From: Bacteroidales bacterium UBA5833
GTDB taxonomy: Bacteria; Bacteroidota; Bacteroidia; Bacteroidales; Lentimicrobiaceae
Assembly: GCA_002433025.1 (NCBI GenBank)
Contig: DJGZ01000083.1
Location: 56,525-120,524 of the forward strand
Direction: 5' to 3'
DNA: 64,000 bases
The notes under the pieces: model-generated
What the model was told of the DNA's origin: nothing
What the model saw: the letters and a program-made list of their open reading frames with translations, nothing else
Databases searched by the model: none
Program-made: the position numbers and the translations under genes
Shown: in pieces, positions 1-9,007 of the stretch
Layout of the letters: the number at the start of each line of letters is the position of its first letter
Numbering within the stretch: position 1 is the stretch's first letter

Positions 1-585
1 ATTTTTAACGACATCTATTTCCTGTCCGAACGTAGGATAATCCAACCAGATATTGAACATAAAACGGTCGAGCTGGGCTTCGGGCAGGGGGTAAGTTCCC
101 TCCTGTTCTATCGGGTTCTGGGTAGCCAGCACAAAAAAAGGTTCAGCAAGCAAGTGACTTTCACCGGCAACGGTTACTGCCTTTTCCTGCATGGCCTCAA
201 GCAAAGCCGACTGGGTTTTGGGCGGGGTTCTGTTGATTTCATCAGCCAGGATGATATTGGCAAAAACCGGCCCCTTCAGGAATTTAAATCTGCGGTTTTC
301 ATCGAGGATTTCGGTTCCAAGAATATCCGAAGGCATCAGGTCAGGGGTAAACTGTATACGGCTGTATGAAAGTCCCAGCGAACGCGCGATGGTATTCACC
401 AGCAGGGTTTTTGCCAGTCCCGGCACCCCTACCAACAGGGCATGCCCTTTACTGAAAATGCAGATCAGCACATCTTTTACTACATCATTCTGACCTACAA
501 TTACTTTGCCTATTTCGGCAGTCAGTATCCTGTATTTATCAACAAAGGCGTCCACCGCCTCAACATCGCTTTTATAAGGAGTCAT
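1..585 (-). CDS. MoxR-family AAA+ ATPase (C-terminus beyond window edge)
   Basis: This is the N-terminal 195 residues of a MoxR-type AAA+ ATPase; the gene runs off the left edge, so no stop is visible. The reading frame starts with ATG at 585. Visible motifs are Walker A GVPGLAKT (residues 53-60), Walker B ILADEINR (112-119) and the sensor-1 segment ATQNP (154-158), in the normal MoxR order and spacing. MoxR ATPases act as cytoplasmic chaperones that mature or activate partner proteins, often VWA-domain or DUF58 proteins; any such partner would lie outside the window. It starts 24 nt after the surA stop on the same strand with no terminator between, so it is probably the distal part of the guaB/PPIase transcript. 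Family assignment is firm; the partner is unknown. Confidence 0.93.
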   Translation of the reverse strand, partial: MTPYKSDVEAVDAFVDKYRILTAEIGKVIVGQNDVVKDVLICIFSKGHALLVGVPGLAKTLLVNTIARSLGLSYSRIQFTPDLMPSDILGTEILDENRRFKFLKGPVFANIILADEINRTPPKTQSALLEAMQEKAVTVAGESHLLAEPFFVLATQNPIEQEGTYPLPEAQLDRFMFNIWLDYPTFGQEIDVVKN

Positions 586-609
586 AATTAAATTCTTTAA
601 CAGGTTCAT

Positions 610-1962
610 TTATCGAATGCTCCAGTTATGTTCAAAATTGCAATCCTGATAGCTTTCATTGATCCTGAAATAGGTTTTCCCGATCTTGTCACCGATCCAT
701 TTGTTGATCGCATCATCCTGTTTCTTATTGAGTGCCCACTGCTGAATGGTGCTGTAGTCGTCTTTCAGGTTGGCACGGTGCGGTTCTGTTCTGGTTTTCA
801 GGAAATAAAGGTTCAGCGTTTGTTTGGCCTCTTCATTCATCATTATCATCGGGCGCGACACATCACCCACGTTCATTTTATCAATGGCAAAGAAGATTTT
901 CGGATCCAGGTGCTTGGCCGAAAACCTGGTATTTCCGGTCATTTCATTTACCATCAGGCCTCCGCTGATTTTTCCGGGGTCATCTGAAAATTTCAACGCG
1001 GCTTCTTCAAAAGTCATCTGCTTATCGCGGATCAGCCCGGCAACACTGTCGAGCAAACGGGATGCCCTCGCCAGGTCTCCATCGGATATTTTGGGCATCA
1101 GCAGGATATGGCGGGTATTGATCATCTCGCCCCTTCGCTCAATCAACTGAATTACATGATATCCAGCCTTTGATTTAATAATATCGGATATTTCGCCCTT
1201 CTTTAACCCAAATGCTGCAGCCTCATACTCAGGATACAACTGACCGCGGCTTACAAAACCAACCTCTCCGCCCTTTTTTGCCGATCCCGGATCATCGGAG
1301 TACAACGCCGCCAGGGCGGCAAAGTTCTCTCCTTTAATCAATCGTTCACGCAGTGCCCGCAAACGGTCGCGCGTTGCATCCATCTCTTCCTTGCTGATCG
1401 ATGGTTCCTTTACAATCCTTCCTACCTCATATTCCATCTCGATCAGCGGAATGCTGTCCTTCGGAATTCTGTTGAAAAAACTGCGCACTTCGGAAGGCGT
1501 TACCTTAATGTCCTTGACAAGCTTCTGCTGCACCTGATCAACCATCAGTTGTTCTTTCACCAGACTGCGGAACTCCTCCCTGATCTGGATCAATGGCTTT
1601 TTATAGAATTGTTCCAGCTTTTCCTGTGAACCAAACTGCTGTATGTAATACCTGAACCTTGCATCCATGGTCTGCTCGATTTCATCATCGGTAACCTGTA
1701 TACTGTCGAGTTCTGCCTGGTTCAGCAACAATTTCTGAAACAACAGATCCTCCAGTATCCGGCAACGCGTGGCACGGGCGTCACTGATATTGCCCTGCAT
1801 CCGAAACTGTATATACTGAGTTTCAATGTCAGATTGCAGGATATAATTGGCACCGACTACAGCAACCACTTCATCAATCACCTGCTCCTGCGCATAACTC
1901 TTATCCGCGGCAACCAATATCATTATCAGTATCAGCAGTGCAACAGTTTTTTCTATCTTCAT
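610..1962 (-). CDS. surA: SurA-like periplasmic peptidyl-prolyl isomerase/chaperone
   Basis: 450-residue exported protein. A signal peptide (about residues 1-24, ending SYAQ) is followed by a SurA N-terminal chaperone domain (about 28-160) and two parvulin-type (PpiC) domains, about 177-277 and 283-390. Landmarks are KSKAGYHVIQL (264-273) and NTRHILLMP (282-290). SurA proteins hold unfolded outer-membrane barrel proteins in the periplasm and deliver them to the BAM complex; the parvulin domains isomerise Xaa-Pro bonds. It is the third of three adjacent genes with SurA-type N-terminal domains. The gaps are 26 nt to the gene before it and 24 nt to the MoxR gene after it, so co-transcription is likely. 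Length and order match SurA; whether both PPIase domains are active cannot be judged by eye. Confidence 0.9.
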   Translation of the reverse strand: MKIEKTVALLILIMILVAADKSYAQEQVIDEVVAVVGANYILQSDIETQYIQFRMQGNISDARATRCRILEDLLFQKLLLNQAELDSIQVTDDEIEQTMDARFRYYIQQFGSQEKLEQFYKKPLIQIREEFRSLVKEQLMVDQVQQKLVKDIKVTPSEVRSFFNRIPKDSIPLIEMEYEVGRIVKEPSISKEEMDATRDRLRALRERLIKGENFAALAALYSDDPGSAKKGGEVGFVSRGQLYPEYEAAAFGLKKGEISDIIKSKAGYHVIQLIERRGEMINTRHILLMPKISDGDLARASRLLDSVAGLIRDKQMTFEEAALKFSDDPGKISGGLMVNEMTGNTRFSAKHLDPKIFFAIDKMNVGDVSRPMIMMNEEAKQTLNLYFLKTRTEPHRANLKDDYSTIQQWALNKKQDDAINKWIGDKIGKTYFRINESYQDCNFEHNWSIR

Positions 1963-1988
1963 TTAGTAATAAATTAAACCCGGGTTAA

Positions 1989-2846
1989 TTAAAATATTTC
2001 AAACTCTTTGTTTTTCAATGCTTCCTGAAACACTTCCTCCTGCATCCGGTTGATCAGCTTCTGCTTGCGCATGTTCAGGATCATGTTCCGGATGCGATTA
2101 ACTTCAAGGCTCAGGGGGGAAGTACTTTCCATGATCTTGTAATCGTTGAACCGGATAAGGTATATAAAAAGGGAATCCCCGGTTTCGTGAAATGACCGGT
2201 TCTTCAGGAAGTTTTCCTGATCATATATTTCAAGCGGCAACTCGCGCATCAGGTCATTGAAAACGATCCAGTTCTCATCATCGGGTCTGCACGAAATCGT
2301 TGATTTATCGCACAGTTCAATTAATTTCTCCATATCACCCGATTTGGATGACATCAGATATTGTTTCGCTTTTTTTGCCTGTGGGGAGTTTTCATAGCCC
2401 CGCGGGATTTTAACGTAGCTGACCCGGACTATATTTTCGCGCAACTGAAAATTACTTTCATTTTCATTATAAAACGTCCTGATCTCCTCATCGCTGACAA
2501 CGGTATCGAGTTTTTGCCTGATCAATTCACTTTCATACTCATAGATAATAAGCGAATTGCGATAATTCTCCAGCTGTTTCTCAAAGTCCATTTTATCTTT
2601 TGGCAGGTTCCCCTGCGCATGGTGCAACAATACCTGCTGCCTGACCCAGTTATCGATATACTGCTGCGTAATTTCCAGACTATCGGCGGTAGAAACCCCG
2701 TCAGGAACCACACCGGCGAGCTCCGAACGGTACAAATATTTATCATACGCAAGGGCAATCACCTCTTCTTCAGGCTGATTGCCTATCAAGCGGCAGGCCG
2801 AGAAAAAAACAGCCGGAATCAAGAGAAAACGGGTCATTCGGGACAT
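1989..2846 (-). CDS. SurA-N-like lipoprotein lacking a recognisable PPIase domain
   Basis: 285-residue predicted lipoprotein. I chose ATG at 2846 because the frame extends only two codons further, to a TTG at 2852. The signal peptide ends in lipobox FSAC with the lipidated Cys at residue 18. The mature N-terminus (about 28-150) resembles the SurA/PpiC chaperone domain: a short strand segment like that in the neighbouring PPIase, then helical segments rich in E, Q, K and R. The C-terminal half does not show the parvulin HIL...GYH...K signature seen in both neighbours. I infer a chaperone-only or degenerate PPIase anchored to a membrane by lipid. It lies 10 nt after the stop of the two-domain PPIase and 26 nt before surA, so it is almost certainly in the same transcript. 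Confidence 0.8.
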   Translation of the reverse strand: MSRMTRFLLIPAVFFSACRLIGNQPEEEVIALAYDKYLYRSELAGVVPDGVSTADSLEITQQYIDNWVRQQVLLHHAQGNLPKDKMDFEKQLENYRNSLIIYEYESELIRQKLDTVVSDEEIRTFYNENESNFQLRENIVRVSYVKIPRGYENSPQAKKAKQYLMSSKSGDMEKLIELCDKSTISCRPDDENWIVFNDLMRELPLEIYDQENFLKNRSFHETGDSLFIYLIRFNDYKIMESTSPLSLEVNRIRNMILNMRKQKLINRMQEEVFQEALKNKEFEIF

Positions 2847-2856
2847 TGGCAATCAT

Positions 2857-4845
2857 TTATTTTATAGAGGAAAGGACCTCATCATACACCTTAAACGGAT
2901 ACCTGGCCCTTAACTCCCTGATCCATTCCTGCTCGAGGTAATTCTGGTAATCAGCAGTGATCAGCCCCCGGGCTTCATTCAGTTTTCTGGGTTCCGGACT
3001 GAGCAGCGCATGGATATTCACCAGGCGGACCTTACCGTCATCTATTGATTCAGGTGCCAGCCCGGGTTTCCATTCAAGGCTGTCGATCAGTTCATCATCA
3101 CCCTTCTGAAACTTACGGTGGTCAATCGTCAGCAATGAGGTTGTGTCAGTGTTAAACCGGGTCAGCATTTCAGTATCGGTAAGGCCTTCGGCGATCGCTT
3201 TGCGTAAGCCGGCGATCATCTTATCATCAGTTGATTCAAGGGTATAAACCGTTGCATCCAGGCGCTGCTCCCACATATAGTTGCCCTTGTTTTGATTATA
3301 AAACGCTTCAAGTCCTGTAGTATCCTTCACTGCCTTTGACCATATCTTCTGATCGGTTAATTCAAACAACAGGATTCCATCCCGGTATTCCTTTACCAGC
3401 ATTTTAAAATCAGGATACTTTGATTCGAGGCGTGAATCTTCATAAGCCAACAGAGTTTCATTTACGAATGTAGTAAACATGCCGTTCACAAATGTCCTGA
3501 TATCTTCTTTGGCACGTTTGCGCTGGTTTTTTGCAAGCCAGTTTGCAAAATCCTGCTGCGAGAAACTCTGGCGGCCAATGGTCATGATGGTTTTCTTTAA
3601 TCCGGCAGCCTGTTGCGCCGACCATTTCGCACTGAAAATGGTATCAGTAACAACTTTGTAAAAATCATCCCTTGCTTTCAGGTTCTCGGTGTACTTATAT
3701 TCGCGTCTGATCCGGTTGAGCAGTGCTTCTTCGCTCTTTTTGGCGCGGTCGCTGCGGGTCAGGCTCTGTTTCAATTCGTTGACAACATCTTCGTAGGCTC
3801 CTATATCTTTACGGTCGAGCAGCTTAACAATATGCCAGCCAAAGGAGGTAAGAAACGGTTTGGTGACATCATTCAGGTTTTTCAGTTTTGTGATTTCGCT
3901 GATAAACTCAGGAATCATTTTATTGGCGCCAAACCAGGGAAGTACGCCGCCTTTTGATGCAGTGGATTTGTCATCGGAGTTCTGTTCAGCCATACGGGCA
4001 AAATCCTCGCCGTTGAGAATGCGCGTGTAAACTTCCATTGCCTTTGCGGCTATCCTGGCGCTGTCTTCAGCAGAAGCATCGGCCGGCAGGCGCATCATGA
4101 TGTGGGCCACCTGCACCCGTCCGAGTGCCGGTTTCCGGTCAGTTACCTTAATCAGGTGGTAGCCAAAGTCGCTGCGTACCGGCATCGACACCTCTCCTAC
4201 CGGGGTATTATATGCTCCGGTTTCGAAAGGATAAACCATATCAAAAACGGTAAAATACCCGAGATCCCCGAGATTTCCCTTTATCGTACGGCCTTCCATC
4301 TGCCGGTCGCGTGCCGATAAATCATCGGATGCTTCCATGGCCACTTTTCCGAAGTCCTCACCTTTAAGTATCCGCTTACGAAGGTTCATCACTTTTTTGT
4401 AAGCCACCAGCGTATCGGCAGGCGCCGCGTTCCGGTCAACCCTGATCAGTATATGGCTGGCGCGGATGTCCGTCTTCTTACGGTCGTAGGCTTCCTGCAA
4501 CAGCGATTTATTCATTTCCTCATCGATCAGATAAGGCTGCGCCAGCTGTTTGCGGTATCCGGCAAGCTCATCCCTGAACGAGCGCACCGTATCAAGGCCA
4601 AGTGCTTCCGCTTCCTTTACCTTCAACCTGAAATTAATATACAACTCCATGTACTCTTCCAGTGATTTGCGGTCGAGCACCTCGCTGTTCACATTGTTTT
4701 TCATGTAAACATTCAGAAACTCCGAGCGCGAAATCTCTTCTCCTGCCACATTCAGTATCACAGGATCACTATCCTGCGCAAAAACCGGAATTGCAGTAAT
4801 CGTAAGGGAAATCAATACAATCAAACCAAATACTGACTTTTTCAT
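2857..4845 (-). CDS. Two-domain parvulin-type peptidyl-prolyl isomerase with long C-terminal extension
   Basis: 662-residue exported protein. Signal peptide about 1-23 (ends VFAQ). A SurA-type N-terminal segment (about 26-120) is followed by two PpiC/parvulin domains: residues 127-237 (IRASHILIRV at 127-136, FGYHLIKV at 227-234) and 244-346 (VQVAHIMMRL, SFGWHIVKL). The C-terminal 310 residues are not recognised and look mixed helical and charged. Parvulins isomerise prolyl bonds during folding of exported proteins. The gene is 92 nt downstream of guaB and immediately upstream of a second and third SurA-like gene; this clustering suggests a shared role in outer-membrane protein assembly. I see no exact TAnnTTTG box before it, so it may be read from the guaB promoter. 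Confidence 0.9.
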   Translation of the reverse strand: MKKSVFGLIVLISLTITAIPVFAQDSDPVILNVAGEEISRSEFLNVYMKNNVNSEVLDRKSLEEYMELYINFRLKVKEAEALGLDTVRSFRDELAGYRKQLAQPYLIDEEMNKSLLQEAYDRKKTDIRASHILIRVDRNAAPADTLVAYKKVMNLRKRILKGEDFGKVAMEASDDLSARDRQMEGRTIKGNLGDLGYFTVFDMVYPFETGAYNTPVGEVSMPVRSDFGYHLIKVTDRKPALGRVQVAHIMMRLPADASAEDSARIAAKAMEVYTRILNGEDFARMAEQNSDDKSTASKGGVLPWFGANKMIPEFISEITKLKNLNDVTKPFLTSFGWHIVKLLDRKDIGAYEDVVNELKQSLTRSDRAKKSEEALLNRIRREYKYTENLKARDDFYKVVTDTIFSAKWSAQQAAGLKKTIMTIGRQSFSQQDFANWLAKNQRKRAKEDIRTFVNGMFTTFVNETLLAYEDSRLESKYPDFKMLVKEYRDGILLFELTDQKIWSKAVKDTTGLEAFYNQNKGNYMWEQRLDATVYTLESTDDKMIAGLRKAIAEGLTDTEMLTRFNTDTTSLLTIDHRKFQKGDDELIDSLEWKPGLAPESIDDGKVRLVNIHALLSPEPRKLNEARGLITADYQNYLEQEWIRELRARYPFKVYDEVLSSIK

Positions 4846-4937
4846 TTTTTTATCGTTTTAATGCTTATCAATTGTTACTGTTTTAACTCACGAAGTTTTC
4901 GCAAAACTGCTGGTTAAAGAGCCGGAACCATTTAATT

Positions 4938-6407
4938 TTACCTGCTGTAGTTCGGCGCTTCGCTGGTAATGGTGATGTCATGGGGATGGCTTTCGGCAAC
5001 ACCGGCAGCGGTAATTTTAATAAATCTGGCCTGCTGAAGCCGGGCAATATTTTCAGACCCTGTATAACCCATGCCGGAACGCAACCCGCCTACCAGTTGA
5101 TGAACCACCTCTGAAAGAGTGCCTTTGAACGGCACACGGCCGACGATACCTTCAGGAACCAGTTTTTTAATGTCGTCTTCCGTATCCTGGAAATAACGAT
5201 CCTTTGACCCTTTCTGCATCGCTTCCATTGAACCCATTCCCCTGTATGACTTATACTTGCGTCCTTCGTAGATAATGGTTTCCCCGGGCGACTCCTCCAC
5301 GCCCGCGAATAATCCGCCAGCCATAATGCAGTCGGCGCCGGCCGCAATGGCTTTGGGAATATCGCCGGTGTATCGGATCCCGCCATCGGCAATTACCGGA
5401 ATCCCTGAGCCTTTCAGTTCGGAAGCCACCTGGTAAATGGCAGAAAGCTGCGGAATACCGATGCCCGCTATGATCCGCGTTGTGCATATGGAACCGGGGC
5501 CTATGCCGACCTTGATCCCGGCGATATTCAGTTTTTTGAAATCACGTGCCGCTTCGGCCGTGCCCACATTGCCGACGATGAGGTCAACACCGGGAAAATG
5601 TTTCCGGAATAATTTCGCGGCATCCATTACCCCTTTGGAATGGCCATGGGCCGTGTCAATCACCACCGCATCAACCCCGTTGCTTACCAGTGCCTGAACC
5701 CTGTCAAGCATATCGTTGGTAACGCCGACAGCCGCGGCTACCCTCAGCCGGCCACGCTCATCCTTGCAGGCATTCGGCCGCGCCTTGATCTTGATGATAT
5801 CTTTGTATGTGATCAGGCCTACCAGTTTGAAATCTTTGTCAACTACAGGAAGTTTCTCTATCTTGTACTGCTGAAGAATATCGGCTGCTTTTTCAAAATC
5901 GGTAAATTCAGTGGTTGTGATCAGGTTGCTGCCGGTCATCACTTCTGAAACAGGCCTCCGGGGATTGCGTTCGAAACGGAGGTCGCGGTTGGTAACAATC
6001 CCGACCAGTTTTCCGGATACGTCAACCACGGGAATTCCCCCGATTCCGTAATCCCGCATAATTGCCAGGGCATCCGCAACCAGGGCGCCTTCGGTAAGGG
6101 TAATCGGATCCAGGATCATCCCGTTTTCGGCACGCTTCACCTTGCGTACTTCGTTTGCCTGATCCTCAATCGTCATGTTCTTATGCAACACCCCAATCCC
6201 CCCTTCCTGGGCAATGGCGATGGCCATCACGGCATCAGTCACGGTATCCATGGCGGCCGTAACAATGGGGATGTTCAGTTGAATATTCCGCGAAAACCGG
6301 GTGGAAATGTCAACATCGCGCGGCAGAACCTCTGAATAGGCCGGCATCAGCAAAACATCATCAAATGTTAAGCCTTCGCCCGTAAACTTTTCGTTGATTG
6401 CTGACAT
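4938..6407 (-). CDS. guaB: Inosine-5'-monophosphate dehydrogenase
   Basis: IMP dehydrogenase oxidises IMP to XMP with NAD+, the committed step of GMP synthesis. The 489-residue protein has the TIM-barrel start LTFDDVLLMPAYSE, two CBS domains inserted at about residues 95-205, the catalytic loop GPGSICTTR with Cys308, and the flap segment YRGMGSMEAM. I chose ATG at 6407 rather than a start at 6482 because the resulting length is typical for the family, the extra 25 residues do not look like IMPDH, and a -7 box TAACTTTG lies at 6429-6436, between the two candidate starts. It is the first gene of a leftward run with three periplasmic chaperone genes. Confidence 0.97.
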   Translation of the reverse strand: MSAINEKFTGEGLTFDDVLLMPAYSEVLPRDVDISTRFSRNIQLNIPIVTAAMDTVTDAVMAIAIAQEGGIGVLHKNMTIEDQANEVRKVKRAENGMILDPITLTEGALVADALAIMRDYGIGGIPVVDVSGKLVGIVTNRDLRFERNPRRPVSEVMTGSNLITTTEFTDFEKAADILQQYKIEKLPVVDKDFKLVGLITYKDIIKIKARPNACKDERGRLRVAAAVGVTNDMLDRVQALVSNGVDAVVIDTAHGHSKGVMDAAKLFRKHFPGVDLIVGNVGTAEAARDFKKLNIAGIKVGIGPGSICTTRIIAGIGIPQLSAIYQVASELKGSGIPVIADGGIRYTGDIPKAIAAGADCIMAGGLFAGVEESPGETIIYEGRKYKSYRGMGSMEAMQKGSKDRYFQDTEDDIKKLVPEGIVGRVPFKGTLSEVVHQLVGGLRSGMGYTGSENIARLQQARFIKITAAGVAESHPHDITITSEAPNYSR

Positions 6408-6428
6408 GTTTTTCCGGATTGGGATGCG

Positions 6429-6436
6429 CAAAGTTA
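6429..6436 (-). promoter_or_regulatory. -7 box for guaB
   Basis: TAACTTTG on the minus strand, an exact TAnnTTTG match, 22 nt before ATG 6407. The implied transcript would begin around 6425 and exclude the upstream ATG at 6482. No clear -33 TTG was found. Confidence 0.55.
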
Positions 6437-6757
6437 TGAAAAATAGATTTTCAACGGGCCTGACCACCGATGCAGATGGCACATAACTGGTTCACTTAAT
6501 TCAGCATATCCATTTTCAGGAATAGACCAGGACCCGGTAATAAATGAGAGTGTCATAAGTCAATGCCATCAGTAAAAATCACTTATTATTGATTATCAAT
6601 TTGATATAAACTCAATTAAAACTAATCAGCATAATATAATCAGCGCTTTTTGCTTTGCATTTGTCCCTGGAAAGCATTTACTTTGATTTCGTTTTTATAA
6701 TGTTAAAAATTCCTAAACTTGTCGTTCCCTGAGAAACTACCATTAATCACACCAATT
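6437..6757. other. Intergenic region between guaB and the CotH gene
   Basis: About 320 nt of AT-rich DNA between two divergent genes. I see no coding potential, no RNA gene and no strong hairpin. A weak promoter-like word (TTACTTTG at 6678-6685) precedes the CotH gene but differs from consensus at the second base. Confidence 0.5.
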
Positions 6758-8836
6758 ATGCGGAAAAACTACCTCATTCTTTTGCCTTTATGGCTTATTT
6801 CATGGTTTTTGAATGCTCAGGTTTTCAATGGTTCAGGTGGAGCGATTCCCGACAACGGCAACCCGGTAGCCTTTCCCGTTAGCGTTTCGGGCCTGAATCC
6901 CTCAATCCTCAGCACTGCACATGGCATTGCCGAGGTCAGGGTAAATATCATCCATCCATACGATGCCGACCTCTACATAGCATTGATATGTCCCGACGGA
7001 GCATCGGTGCTGCTTTCGACATCAAATGGCGGCGATGGCGACAATTATATTCAAACCCGTTTCTCCGATACGGCATCCATTTCGATTTCAGCCGGATTTC
7101 CTCCTTTTACCGGGGTATTCAAACCTCAGGAAATCCTAGGAAACCTTAACAACGGACGTGAAGGAAACGGAACCTGGCATCTTTACATTCATGACCTTTA
7201 CCCTTTTGCCGACCAGGGCACCCTGCTGAACTGGAGCATCACCTTTGCCGAAAATGTTACCGGGCCTTTTGTTTTTGAATCATCTAACCTGCCCATTGTG
7301 CTCATTGACACTTACGGACAGGAAATCCCTGACGATCCTAAAATACAGGCAGGAATGAAAATCATAGACAACGGACCGGGCGAACGGAATTCCGTAACCG
7401 ACAACCCTGTCTATGATGGATTTGCCGGTATTGAAATCAGGGGATCCAGCTCGCAGATGTTTCCCAAAAAAAGCTATGGGTTTGAAACCTGGGATGCGAA
7501 CGGAGAAGAGATCGACGTTTCACTACTGGGGATGCCTGCCGAAAGTGACTGGATCCTGAATGCCAATTATACCGATAAAACCCTGGTCAGAAATGCCCTT
7601 GCGTATCAGGTGTCGCAGAACATGGGGCATTATGCCACCCGGCACAAGTATGTCGAAGTAGTCATCAACGGAATGTACAAAGGCATTTATGTTTTCTCGG
7701 AAAAAATAAAGCGCGACCCGAACCGTGTAAATATTGCCAAATTAAAACCCGACCAGAACAGTGGGGATGTACTCACCGGCGGATATATTTTTAAGGTTGA
7801 CAAATTCACCGGAAGCGGCGGCGATGGCTGGACTTCGGCTTTCCCCCCTCCGCAAAATCCCAATGGACAAACCATTTTCTTTCAGTACGAATATCCGAAA
7901 GCCGCTGATATCACCGTGCAACAAAAGCAATACATCAGTGACTATGTGAATACTTTCGAAGCAACCCTGTCCGGCCCCGGTTTTGACGACCCGGTCAATG
8001 GCTTTAGAAAATATGCTGACGAGTACAGTTTTATAGACTATTTTTTAGTCAATGAAATCAGTAAAAATGTAGATGGCTACCGCCTGAGCACCTTCCTTCA
8101 CAAGCAACGCGAAAGCCTGGGAGGCAAAATCCGCATTGGTCCGGTGTGGGATTATGACATCGCGTGGCACAATGCCAACTACTGCGGAGGAGATGAACTC
8201 ACCGGCTGGGCATATCAGTTTCCCTGCCCCGACGACTACTGGCAGGTACCCTTCTGGTGGCAGAGAATGCTCGAAGACACCCTCTTTGCCAATAACCTGC
8301 GATGCCGGTGGGAAGTATTGCGAACAAACATACTCAGCAACGCCTGGTTTGAGTCAACCATCGACAGTGTTGCCGGTCTGCTGAATGAATCGCAGCAGCG
8401 AAACTTTACAGTTTGGCCGATCCTGGGAGTTTACGTCTGGCCCAATCCATGGCCCTACCCCCCTACCTATGCCGCTGAGATTGAATCGTTGAAAAACTGG
8501 ATTTATCAAAGGCTGGAATGGATGGACGCCAATCTTCCGGGAAACTGCTACAGCATCGACAACAGTTATCAGGCGGTACAAAGTCCTTCTTTGAGAATTT
8601 TTCCCAACCCGGCTGACGATTATGTACATGTTGTTGCAAACCAGAATCCGGGAACCGGTTGTACCGCAGTGATAACTGACAAAACCGGAAGAGTGGTTGC
8701 TTCAGAAAAAATTATTGCCGGCCCCGAAGGCGTATTCTATTGGAATGCTAGCTTATCCCGGTTCAAACCAGGCATGTATTTTGTAAAATTTATCTTCGAC
8801 AACACCACTGCCACAGGCAGGTTTATCAAAAAATAG
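6758..8836 (+). CDS. Secreted CotH-family protein with P-domain and T9SS tail
   Basis: 692-residue exported protein. The frame is open from 6719, but ATG 6758 begins a clean signal peptide (MRKNYLILLPLWL... ending LNAQ). Residues about 22-155 resemble a proprotein-convertase P-domain (DLYIALICPDG; GNGTWHLYIHD). Residues about 165-590 form a CotH domain with hallmark segments EIRGSSSQMFPKKSYGFE, SDWILNANYTDKTLVRN and IGPVWDYDIAWHN. The last 80 residues are a T9SS type A sorting domain (LRIFPNPADDYV ... GMYFVKF ... GRFIKK). CotH of Bacillus is an atypical protein kinase of spore coat proteins; the substrate and activity of secreted Bacteroidota members are not known to me. It stands alone, divergent from guaB. 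Confidence 0.9.
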   Translation: MRKNYLILLPLWLISWFLNAQVFNGSGGAIPDNGNPVAFPVSVSGLNPSILSTAHGIAEVRVNIIHPYDADLYIALICPDGASVLLSTSNGGDGDNYIQTRFSDTASISISAGFPPFTGVFKPQEILGNLNNGREGNGTWHLYIHDLYPFADQGTLLNWSITFAENVTGPFVFESSNLPIVLIDTYGQEIPDDPKIQAGMKIIDNGPGERNSVTDNPVYDGFAGIEIRGSSSQMFPKKSYGFETWDANGEEIDVSLLGMPAESDWILNANYTDKTLVRNALAYQVSQNMGHYATRHKYVEVVINGMYKGIYVFSEKIKRDPNRVNIAKLKPDQNSGDVLTGGYIFKVDKFTGSGGDGWTSAFPPPQNPNGQTIFFQYEYPKAADITVQQKQYISDYVNTFEATLSGPGFDDPVNGFRKYADEYSFIDYFLVNEISKNVDGYRLSTFLHKQRESLGGKIRIGPVWDYDIAWHNANYCGGDELTGWAYQFPCPDDYWQVPFWWQRMLEDTLFANNLRCRWEVLRTNILSNAWFESTIDSVAGLLNESQQRNFTVWPILGVYVWPNPWPYPPTYAAEIESLKNWIYQRLEWMDANLPGNCYSIDNSYQAVQSPSLRIFPNPADDYVHVVANQNPGTGCTAVITDKTGRVVASEKIIAGPEGVFYWNASLSRFKPGMYFVKFIFDNTTATGRFIKK

Positions 8837-9007
8837 AGGATAACCCTTTACTAAAAAAACCGGCAACCGGATTTGAGGTTTACCGGCGGTCTTGTCATGG
8901 ATGCGCTTTGAAATTCCTCAGCTATATACTCTGAATTGGCACGGCATCAAAATATTCTTTAAAATTGTGCTTCTGATTTGCCCGGCAAAAACCAAAACAA
9001 CTTACCC

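Noticed and set aside
6408..6482. Longer guaB start at 6482
   Set aside because: It adds 25 residues not seen in IMP dehydrogenases, and the -7 box TAACTTTG lies between this ATG and the chosen start.
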